Shown one piece after another: positions 6,258 to 12,944 of a stretch of DNA of 18,755 nucleotides. Location: positions 1 to 18,755 of the forward strand of contig JADFXZ010000024.1 of assembly GCA_015233265.1 (NCBI GenBank), written 5' to 3'. The position numbers were made by a program, and so were the translations under genes. The DNA comes from Nitrospirota bacterium. Its GTDB lineage: Bacteria > Nitrospirota > Thermodesulfovibrionia > Thermodesulfovibrionales > Magnetobacteriaceae. Position 1 is the first letter of the stretch, and every line of letters starts with the position of its first letter. The notes beneath the pieces were generated by a model. The model did no database searches. It had not been told where the DNA came from and was given only the letters and a program-made list of their open reading frames with translations.

Positions 6258-7085
6258 CTACTTAAAAATCCTTAGATAGAGCTTGCTGAGGCCATCATCG
6301 GAGTGAATGAAGAGTTTTTTTCGCAGTTGCATCACACCGATGTCGCCTATGGCGATTCGTTTTATCCTTAACGGATCTGACTGTGACGTGTTCGTGCCCA
6401 ACTCGGTCGTAAAGAGGAGATTGAAGCCTGCCCTTTGGGCAAACTCGATGTATTTGTCGTTATAGATGCCCCATGGCCAGCACAGGGTTGTGCACTTTTT
6501 TGTTAGATGCTCTTCAATTAATCCTTTCGAGACTTGCAGGTCTTGGTAAACAGCACCTTCGTCGAGTTTCTTGTGAGAGTGTGTGTGGGATTGGACGTCT
6601 ATAAGACCGCCAGCCTCCATTTCCCTCAGCTCATCCCATGACATTGCCACCTCTTTGGCCATCCCAGAGGCGACAATTGCCTTGCACTCTTTATGAGATG
6701 GAAGGGCAGTGCTGAAGTTCCTGACACGGCCGTCGTGCATCCATGAGGTGACGACGAAAAAGACCGCCTTCAGGCCATATTTTCTCAGAATAGGCCAGGC
6801 ATATTGCCAGTTGTCGGCCCAGCCATCGTCAAACGTAATCATTACAGTTTTTGAGGTAGCATTATTGACCACGGCGCCGGTTAAAATATCAGAGAGGTCT
6901 GACGTGTTTATCGTCTGGTAGCCTTGTTCTTTAAGAAAGGCCATCTGTCTTTCAAAGTTTTGTATCCCCACGGTTATAAACGAACCCTTCGTATTGACGT
7001 GATGATACATTAATACAGGTATGGCATTCACAGTCTTTTTATTATAGCAAATCGCGCTCAAAATCGTTAAACAAATTGACAGCAA
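6258..7085 (-). CDS. CE4 polysaccharide deacetylase
   Basis: Up to 275 aa. IPVLMYHHV near the N-terminus is followed by TFDDGWADN (84–92, metal-binding and catalytic Asp pair), SHTHSH (166–171, metal-binding His pair H167 and H171) and CWPWGIYND as the third motif, close to the PgaB/IcaB-type branch of carbohydrate esterase family 4. Such enzymes remove N- or O-acetyl groups from polysaccharides in the envelope. The start is uncertain: TTG 7085 gives a short hydrophobic N-terminus (SICLTILSAICY) that might direct export, whereas GTG 7031 gives a 257-aa cytosolic form. Neither has a good ribosome site. The gene sits between the PilZ protein and two glycosyltransferases, which supports a role in making a surface polysaccharide. 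Confidence 0.85.
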   Translation of the reverse strand: MLSICLTILSAICYNKKTVNAIPVLMYHHVNTKGSFITVGIQNFERQMAFLKEQGYQTINTSDLSDILTGAVVNNATSKTVMITFDDGWADNWQYAWPILRKYGLKAVFFVVTSWMHDGRVRNFSTALPSHKECKAIVASGMAKEVAMSWDELREMEAGGLIDVQSHTHSHKKLDEGAVYQDLQVSKGLIEEHLTKKCTTLCWPWGIYNDKYIEFAQRAGFNLLFTTELGTNTSQSDPLRIKRIAIGDIGVMQLRKKLFIHSDDGLSKLYLRIFK

Positions 7086-7100
7086 AAATGTTTGGGCAGG

Positions 7101-8591
7101 CTATTTAGACTTGTGCTCCTTATGCAGCTGCGGTGAAACGCTGCCCTTACACATCGATAGGATTTGCATCAGTCTCTCTTTTTTGAGTAAATCAGGGTTG
7201 TCGTTGAATCTCACGGCAACTTTTATATATCCATCGTCGTCGGGCTGTTGCCCCATCTCAATTCGGGCAATCGAACCTGACAGACCAGAAACCCTGTAAG
7301 CATTGCCAAAATCTATAGCAACGACCGCGCTGCTTGAAATTTGAGGATAAGGCGGGGTTATCTTAAATACGCCTGAGAGACCGCCCATGCTTAAATCTAC
7401 CACACAGCCGCTTGTCTTATGTGAGCTGAAATCAAGCGTAATGACCCCAGCGCTGGCAGCTGAGAAATTGAATGGCTGATATCGTGAAAGCACTCTCCTA
7501 TTTATTTCGTCCATTGAAAGTTTAACATAAAAAGTTGTGCCCACACCCTCCTTCGTCTTAAAACTAATCTGCCCGTTATGTTGTTTCATTACTTGATAGG
7601 CGATGCTCATCCCAACGCCGCGTCCGAATCCCTTGGAACTCTCAAAGGGTAAGGAAAGACGCGAGGCAATCTTTTCAGGGATTCCTCCGGCATAGTCTTT
7701 GATTTCGACGGTAGCGTATTTGTCCTCTTGATATGTCTGAAATTCAACTATTCTCACTTGCATATCTCTATTTTGCCACTCTTCCCATATATTCTTTACA
7801 ATGTTAAACAGAACTTCTTCTCTGATTGAAAACTCATCGCAGTAGACCTCAAGGCCTGGGGTTAATTCCTGAACAATCTCTATATGTTTATTGTGAAGTT
7901 TCGCGAGTTTATTGATTTTTTCGATGACCGACGCAATTATATCGTTAATGTTTCTTTTGTTCATTTCACATTTAATACCCATCAGTTTCAGCGTGTCTTC
8001 GCTAAGTGTGCAAATTTCGCTAAATGAGGCGTCTAAGGTCGACTGCTTTTCCTCCTCCTCCACGTCTTCGTCATATAGTGTTAGAATGCCGATGAATGCC
8101 TTATTCTTTATGGCGTGGGCTATTCTTCTTTCGACTGAGTACCATTCTTGAAGGTAAATTATTGGCCCGAAATAATCCCCAATAATTCCAAACATTTCTA
8201 TTTCATTCTGTTGCAACGGCGATTGCGTTATAAACTCCATGCAGCCAAAGGCATTATTAAAACAAACCAGCGGCTTTGCCATTGTGTGTAACGACTCTTG
8301 GGCAACCGCACCGGACTGGTCTTTGTCAACCACGAGAGATTCTGCACAGCAGCTTATGACCTGTTTTCTCTCCCTTATGCACTCCCCGACGATGCTGTCC
8401 CACGGGAGCTGAATATTTCTAAGTACCTTTTTGTTTGTACTTGTGTAACAATATGTTGGAAACCCCCTGTCAACGAAAACATTGAGGGTTTTAAACGCCA
8501 CGGCATTATTTTTACATAAATCGTACACACTATCCAATGCCTCTTCTATCGAGTTCGAACATGCCAGGAATTTCGATATTTCATGCAGCAA
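7101..8591 (-). CDS. GAF / histidine-kinase-like / PilZ fusion protein
   Basis: 496 aa from TTG 8591, chosen because GGAGG (8601–8605) lies 9 bases upstream. The open frame reaches a TTG at 8666 without a ribosome site. Order: GAF-like sensor (about 5–150); a DHp-like helix with RIAHAIKNKA (H159); an acidic stretch EDVEEEE; a HATPase_c domain with N-box FNIVKN (N263), DYAGGIPE (D299) and GFGRGVGMSIA (320–330); then a PilZ-like domain with RRVLSR (365–370) and DLSMGGLSG (399–407), the c-di-GMP motif pair RxxxR and D/NxSxxG. The residue after the His is Ala rather than Glu/Asp, and DxGxG reads DYAGG, so kinase activity may be altered. No transmembrane segment. It lies 15 bases upstream of the deacetylase gene, so it may control polysaccharide production in response to c-di-GMP. 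Confidence 0.8.
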   Translation of the reverse strand: MLHEISKFLACSNSIEEALDSVYDLCKNNAVAFKTLNVFVDRGFPTYCYTSTNKKVLRNIQLPWDSIVGECIRERKQVISCCAESLVVDKDQSGAVAQESLHTMAKPLVCFNNAFGCMEFITQSPLQQNEIEMFGIIGDYFGPIIYLQEWYSVERRIAHAIKNKAFIGILTLYDEDVEEEEKQSTLDASFSEICTLSEDTLKLMGIKCEMNKRNINDIIASVIEKINKLAKLHNKHIEIVQELTPGLEVYCDEFSIREEVLFNIVKNIWEEWQNRDMQVRIVEFQTYQEDKYATVEIKDYAGGIPEKIASRLSLPFESSKGFGRGVGMSIAYQVMKQHNGQISFKTKEGVGTTFYVKLSMDEINRRVLSRYQPFNFSAASAGVITLDFSSHKTSGCVVDLSMGGLSGVFKITPPYPQISSSAVVAIDFGNAYRVSGLSGSIARIEMGQQPDDDGYIKVAVRFNDNPDLLKKERLMQILSMCKGSVSPQLHKEHKSK

Positions 8592-8600
8592 CAGTTCTTT

Positions 8601-8605
8601 CCTCC
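8601..8605 (-). promoter_or_regulatory. Ribosome binding site fixing the kinase/PilZ start
   Basis: GGAGG on the − strand, 9 bases before TTG 8591. It favours this start over TTG 8666, which has no purine-rich stretch ahead of it. Confidence 0.6.
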
Positions 8606-8702
8606 GCTTTAGCCACAATACTGTTAATGATATGTGATTATAATAAACTGACAACGATATGCACAATATGTATAATAAATCGGAATTGATTTCCCATCTT
8701 AA

Positions 8703-8873
8703 TCATACATATATATTAACCTTAATGCCAGTGCCTGCAGGATTGCTGTTGGACTGGACTTCCTTAACAACTGTAGGGGATTGTGCCAATTTTTTAACAC
8801 GCTTGTCTATCAACTTACGAAAGGAATTGACTGAGTCAAACATGCTGTATGCCCCGCTTACACTGTTAACCAT
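8703..8873 (-). CDS. 56-aa protein of unknown function
   Basis: A short frame starting at ATG 8873 with an excellent GGAGGG (8878–8883) 4 bases upstream; the frame can be extended to TTG 8891 without benefit. The product is MVNSVSGAYSMFDSVNSF... then basic (RKLIDKRVKKL) and ends in IKVNIYV. It has no signal peptide, no Cys and no membrane segment. A helical, basic middle and a short β-like C-terminus can be guessed. I do not recognise a family. It lies between the M23 peptidase gene and the kinase/PilZ gene on the same strand, 111 bases ahead of the latter. The strong ribosome site and clean composition argue that it is real, but the overlapping + strand open frame (8659–8949) prevents certainty. 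Confidence 0.55.
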   Translation of the reverse strand: MVNSVSGAYSMFDSVNSFRKLIDKRVKKLAQSPTVVKEVQSNSNPAGTGIKVNIYV

Positions 8874-9071
8874 GATACCCTCCGTTACCAATTCTTTAAT
8901 GTTACTGATTTATGATAACAGACGGGGCGGTTGTAAGTATGTCATTTGAAATACATTCACTATGTAATCCTAATGACAAAACTGAAAGATTTCTAAAATA
9001 ACGGCAAAGCGACGTGGTGAATTCACTATTCCTCGGTGAGAAAGTGTAGTGAAAAATGTCGTGGAGTGAGT

Positions 9072-10376
9072 CTATCCCTTGTTCATAACATTCAGAACGC
9101 GCTTATTTATCCACAATTTATCCCACCAGTGAACTGGAGAGACGTATACGCCATGAAGCAGGACTCCAAAGTGCAAGTGGTCGCCGGCTGCAAATCCTGT
9201 CATACCGCTTTTGCCTATTATGGTTGTCTTCTCTACAGGAGTGCCTTCTTTAACGTCAATTGAGGACAGATGTCCATAGAGGGTCATTAGTCCAAGTCCG
9301 TGGTCGATGACTATGGCATTTCCATATATGCCAAGGTCTCCGGCATAGGCTACTACGCCAGTGTTTGAGGCATATACCGGGCTGTTGGCTAAAGAGGCCA
9401 GGTCAAAACCCATGTGGCGGCTGCGGCTTACTTCTTTACCTGCATATTGGTAGCTCCTCTGGTCTCCGAATCCGGCGAATACCTTGCTGTTTTTCATCTG
9501 TACAAATGGCCCGCTCCAGAGGACTTTATCTGCTGTCTTCTTTGCAATTTCGGCAACCTTGGCCTCTGAGTCCTTTCTCCATTTTTCGTTTACCTCAAGA
9601 AAGGCGTCAAGAAGCGGCATATCGCCTTCGTTTTTTTGTAGGATAGGCAGTATGTGTTTCCTTATAAAGTCGTCCTTTATGACGATGGTATCTTTCTTGT
9701 AACCCTTGGGCTTATAAATCGTTTGTACGGGGGCAGAGGCGGTGTTGCCTGCCGCATCCTCAGCAACTGCTGTGATAACTGGGGTTCCCTGCGTTTCTAT
9801 ATCTATGGGGATTATAACAAAGAAGTGGCTTTTGTCCGCATAGATGGAATTAGTTGCCATAAACTCCCGCTCCAGGGCCTTTACATACACCCGTTCAGCC
9901 CTCTTGGCTTCAAAAAGGATGGCTAGACCGGAGCCTTGGTCGGTGATATAGGAGCTGTCAATTACAGACAATGAAGGCGGTGTAGAGCGTATCTCTGTGG
10001 GGAAGGTCTTAACCGTCTTAGCAAACAGCCCTGCCTTAGCCCTGATTGTCACCTGAGCCTGCCCATCGTTGAGGCCCAGGTGCTTTGGGTCTACGGTCAC
10101 GGTGAACTCGGCGTCCGGTTTGTCGGGGTGTTCGCTTAGGAGCGTGACGGAGTTGCCCTCCTGAGTTACCACTATATCGATGGATTTGACCTTTCTGTTA
10201 CTCTGAGCCTTGAATGAGATGTCCTTCTTTGCGGGCAGCTTTTCAAATCCATCTATGCCGACAAGCAGAGGTGGTTTTGCCGCAAATATAGTATAAGCAA
10301 ATATGCCAGCTATAAGCAGAAACGCAATTGCCAGCGCCAAAGAGACTGTCTTGCCAATTTTAGAGCCTGATTTCAT
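9072..10376 (-). CDS. M23-family (LytM-type) cell-wall peptidase, membrane-anchored
   Basis: 434 aa from ATG 10376, preceded by GAGG (10382–10385) with a 5-base gap; a TTG at 10391 is in frame but less likely. A single N-terminal hydrophobic segment (about 11–33) anchors the protein in the inner membrane. A long periplasmic region with β-rich, Ig-like stretches (DAAGNTASAPV near 207–217) follows. The C-terminal peptidase domain has HMGFD (H321, D325), GHLSS (H369) and HLHFG (H400, H402), which is the full zinc/catalytic set of active M23 endopeptidases. It probably cuts peptidoglycan cross-links or their peptide stems. The gene follows the three-gene unknown module after 33 bases and is on the same strand as ntrYX. 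An alternative is an endopeptidase regulator, but the intact ligands argue for activity. Confidence 0.88.
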   Translation of the reverse strand: MKSGSKIGKTVSLALAIAFLLIAGIFAYTIFAAKPPLLVGIDGFEKLPAKKDISFKAQSNRKVKSIDIVVTQEGNSVTLLSEHPDKPDAEFTVTVDPKHLGLNDGQAQVTIRAKAGLFAKTVKTFPTEIRSTPPSLSVIDSSYITDQGSGLAILFEAKRAERVYVKALEREFMATNSIYADKSHFFVIIPIDIETQGTPVITAVAEDAAGNTASAPVQTIYKPKGYKKDTIVIKDDFIRKHILPILQKNEGDMPLLDAFLEVNEKWRKDSEAKVAEIAKKTADKVLWSGPFVQMKNSKVFAGFGDQRSYQYAGKEVSRSRHMGFDLASLANSPVYASNTGVVAYAGDLGIYGNAIVIDHGLGLMTLYGHLSSIDVKEGTPVEKTTIIGKSGMTGFAAGDHLHFGVLLHGVYVSPVHWWDKLWINKRVLNVMNKG

Positions 10377-10409
10377 ATATACCTCACTCAATCAATTATT
10401 TTTGGGTAT

Positions 10410-10835
10410 TTAGCTAACGCTGTCACTGTACTTTAAGTAGTGTTCCTCAAAATCAAAAGGAAGAACTTCCGAGTTCACACAAACCCTTAATTTATGCAAA
10501 GGTTGTTTTGTTATAATTTTCTCGGCTTTTTTATCAGATAAGTTCTTAACGTTTCCATGACATTCGTCATCATTGCTTTTCTCCTGATCAAAACGAGCCT
10601 CTTTAGGTAGATCGTCCATATCAAACGGCCAGAACATTACGGGATCGCCTACGACAGTTGAGTAGAACTTTCTAATGTGCCCACAAATATTGCCGGTAGT
10701 TTCCTTTATGCAGCTGACCGAAATGCAAGATATCCCTGACCTATCTTTTGGATTTCTGAATGCACAGCTGCTGAGTCTATAATCCTTCCTGTGTATCCAG
10801 TCTGGTTTGATAAGGCGGATGCATGGGTGGTCCAT
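10410..10835 (-). CDS. Protein of unknown function, third gene of the overlapping module
   Basis: 141 aa from ATG 10835 with a strong AGGAAGG (10841–10847) 5 bases upstream. The start lies 130 bases inside the end of the preceding gene, in another frame. The N-terminal part (IRLIKPDWIHRKDYRLSSCAFRNPKDRSG) reads like a compact conserved domain. It resembles, from memory, small proteins with an Rxx-W...R-SS-AF pattern that I cannot name. Seven Cys are present, without a clear metal-site spacing. The C-terminal third is charged and probably flexible. No signal peptide or membrane segment, so it is likely cytosolic. The ribosome site supports it as a real gene. Its link with the two genes before it is inferred from overlap and order only. 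Confidence 0.65.
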   Translation of the reverse strand: MDHPCIRLIKPDWIHRKDYRLSSCAFRNPKDRSGISCISVSCIKETTGNICGHIRKFYSTVVGDPVMFWPFDMDDLPKEARFDQEKSNDDECHGNVKNLSDKKAEKIITKQPLHKLRVCVNSEVLPFDFEEHYLKYSDSVS

Positions 10836-11254
10836 ATTGCCCTTCCTAAATTATTGATTTTTGTTATAGCATCATCAAACGTAATGCCAACCTCATAACA
10901 TACCTCTTCCGTTTCATCCTCTGGCAGGAATGGCCGCAATAGGTCGCTCTTCCTCTCATGCTCGAACTCTATCTCATTATTTTCAGTAATGATAAACTGT
11001 AATCTATCATTATCGTGGTAAACAACTAATTCTATTTCACCATCGACGCCTAACGCACAATCCACGAAAAAACTATAAGCCTGCGCCGTATAAAGCAAAT
11101 ACATGGACTGGTTCAAAACCTTGGCAGAAAGTGGACTGCCTTGCCCGAAGTACCATCCTTTGGCATATGTGGAATAACTCAGCATTTTCCTCTCGGCATA
11201 ATTTTCATACCTTGTGGGGGGCGGGGCAATATTTCCATAGATGAAACAATTCAT
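10706..11254 (-). CDS. Protein of unknown function, second gene of the overlapping module
   Basis: 182 aa from ATG 11254; the start overlaps the stop of the upstream gene (TAATG). The N-terminal half has aromatic and hydrophobic stretches (SMYLLYTAQAYSFFVDCAL), then an acidic mixed α/β-looking part (GEIELVVYHDNDRLQFIITENNEIEFEHERKSD) and ITFDDAITKINNLGRAI. The last ~43 residues lie over the start of the next gene and look unconstrained (Ser/Thr/Ala/Gly-rich). This tail may be dispensable, or its frame may once have ended earlier. No recognised domain, signal peptide or membrane anchor. Probably translated together with its neighbours. Confidence 0.7.
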   Translation of the reverse strand: MNCFIYGNIAPPPTRYENYAERKMLSYSTYAKGWYFGQGSPLSAKVLNQSMYLLYTAQAYSFFVDCALGVDGEIELVVYHDNDRLQFIITENNEIEFEHERKSDLLRPFLPEDETEEVCYEVGITFDDAITKINNLGRAIWTTHASALSNQTGYTGRIIDSAAVHSEIQKIGQGYLAFRSAA

Positions 11255-11553
11255 TATTTCAAACCTAACGCACTCATAGAATCATTAAGCGTCATTATTT
11301 TATTGCCGCTTTTCTCTTCAACCTCGGCAATAATTGAGCCAAGATGTGCCGCGACTGTTTTAGCAACAGTAAGAGACATATTTATGACAGCAACAGAACT
11401 GCTATCCCTTTGCATCAACATTGAAATATCTCCTGGATTCAAAAAAAACACAGGGTTATTAAAATAAATTTTTGGTATATCTTCGGATTCTAACGCCTTT
11501 CTTAAAGTATCAAAAGCAGCCTTTTTTTTGCTGTCATTGTCTGTTTCACTCAT
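11254..11553 (-). CDS. Small DUF3467-like protein, first gene of the overlapping module
   Basis: 99 aa from ATG 11553 with GGGAGG (11559–11564) 5 bases upstream. The middle reads IYFNNPVFFLNPGDISMLMQRDSSSVAVINMSLTVAKTV and then a helical AAHLGSIIAEVEEKSGNKIMTL. That arrangement (β-strands, then an MS...AK helix, then an acidic helix with EE.sG) resembles DUF3467-type small proteins of unknown role. I make this match from memory and with moderate certainty. The N-terminus is hydrophilic; it is a cytosolic protein. It leads a module whose next start codon overlaps its own stop, and lies 47 bases downstream of ntrX on the same strand. Confidence 0.7.
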   Translation of the reverse strand: MSETDNDSKKKAAFDTLRKALESEDIPKIYFNNPVFFLNPGDISMLMQRDSSSVAVINMSLTVAKTVAAHLGSIIAEVEEKSGNKIMTLNDSMSALGLK

Positions 11554-11600
11554 CTCATCCTCCCGTTTACCTCTGTCTTATTCCATAATATCATAAAACT

Positions 11601-12944
11601 TCACGGAATTTCAATCCCGAAGCCCTTTATCTTTCTGTGCAGATTGCTTCTTTCTATTTGAAGGGTCTCGGCGGTTTTTGAGACGTTCCATTTGTGTTTT
11701 TCCAGCTGCTTGAGAATATAATCGCGCTCAAAGCTGTCTCGTGCGTCTTTCAGGGTCTCAAAGGCAAAGTAATCCACAGTCGAACTATTAAAGGCCGCTA
11801 CGTCGGTGGCCTTAATCACCCTGGACTGAGTCATAATGAACAGCCGCTCAAGGGTGTTTTTCAGTTCCCGCACGTTTCCAGGCCAATCGTGCCCCTGCAG
11901 TATGCGCATCGCATCTGGTTCGATGTGCCTTGCCGATTTGCCGTATTCGGTTGCAAACATATTCATAAAGTGCTCGATAAGAGCTGGTAAATCATCTCTT
12001 CTTTCCCTGAGCGGGGGGACGATTATCGGGATAACGTTGAGGCGGAAGTACAGATCCTCTCTGAACTTGCCTTCTTTGACTTCCTTATGTAGGTCCTTGT
12101 TTGTTGCCGCAATTATCCTGACATCGACCTTGATGTTTTTACTGCCGCCCACGCGCTGAAACTCCTGTGTCTCTATTACTCTGAGTACCTTTGCCTGTGT
12201 GGTCATGGACATATCCCCAATTTCATCCAAAAACAGTGTGCCTTCGTCAGCCAGCTCAAACTTGCCTTTTTTCTTTTCAAAGGCCCCCGTAAACGACCCC
12301 TTTTCGTGCCCAAACAGTTCACTTTCGATTAGTTCCTGAGGGATTGCCACACAGTTGACCTCGATAAAGGCTTTATTGCATCTGTCGCTTTGCAGGTGGA
12401 GGTTTCTGGCGACGAGTTCCTTCCCTGCACCGCTTTCCCCCATTATCAGCACACGGGCGTTGCTCCTGCCGGCAATCTCGATTTGTTTCCTGAGATTAAC
12501 CGCCGCCGCAGACTCTCCGATAATAACGAATTTCTGCATGGTATCTTTCTTGAGCATCTCGTTTTGCATGATCAGCTCTTTATGTTCGATTGCCCTTTTA
12601 GCGGTGAGAATGACCCGTTCCAGCGACAGGGGTTTTTCAAGGAAATCATATGCGCCCATCTTAGTGGCCTTGACGGCCTGTTCGATTTTACCATGCCCCG
12701 AGATGATTATTACCGGTATGGTCGTATACATACGCCTGATTTCCTCAAGCGCGTCTATGCCGTCCATGCCGGGCAGCCATATGTCGAGAAATATTACGTC
12801 TGGGGTATTTTTTGTTAAAAAATCAAGTCCATCTTCGGCAGACGACGCCACAGAGACACTAAAACCCTCGTCCTCGAAGATCAGACACAGTGTTTCTCTG
12901 ATGCCTTCCTCGTCGTCTATAATTAGTACAGAGTTTTCATTCAT
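11601..12944 (-). CDS. ntrX: NtrC-family sigma-54 response regulator, NtrX type
   Basis: 447 aa. The receiver domain (1–120) has D10/D11/E12, phospho-acceptor D54 and K104. The AAA+ domain (about 140–365) has Walker A GESGAGKE (169–176), GSFTGA (216–221, the sigma-54 contact loop, usually GAFTGA), Walker B LFLDEIGDM (237–245) and the WPGNVREL signature (354–361). The C-terminal Fis-type helix-turn-helix spans about 419–444 (NVSKTAETLQIERSNLHRKIK). It activates sigma-54 promoters when phosphorylated by its partner kinase, whose gene overlaps this one by ATGA. NtrX proteins of this branch govern nitrogen-, redox- or envelope-related responses; the targets here are unknown. The Ser in GSFTGA is the one departure from the common motif. 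Confidence 0.92.
   Translation of the reverse strand: MNENSVLIIDDEEGIRETLCLIFEDEGFSVSVASSAEDGLDFLTKNTPDVIFLDIWLPGMDGIDALEEIRRMYTTIPVIIISGHGKIEQAVKATKMGAYDFLEKPLSLERVILTAKRAIEHKELIMQNEMLKKDTMQKFVIIGESAAAVNLRKQIEIAGRSNARVLIMGESGAGKELVARNLHLQSDRCNKAFIEVNCVAIPQELIESELFGHEKGSFTGAFEKKKGKFELADEGTLFLDEIGDMSMTTQAKVLRVIETQEFQRVGGSKNIKVDVRIIAATNKDLHKEVKEGKFREDLYFRLNVIPIIVPPLRERRDDLPALIEHFMNMFATEYGKSARHIEPDAMRILQGHDWPGNVRELKNTLERLFIMTQSRVIKATDVAAFNSSTVDYFAFETLKDARDSFERDYILKQLEKHKWNVSKTAETLQIERSNLHRKIKGFGIEIP

Noticed and set aside
8659..8949. 96-codon + strand frame opposite the 56-aa gene
   Set aside because: No ribosome site, and it overlaps the − strand frame that has a strong one.
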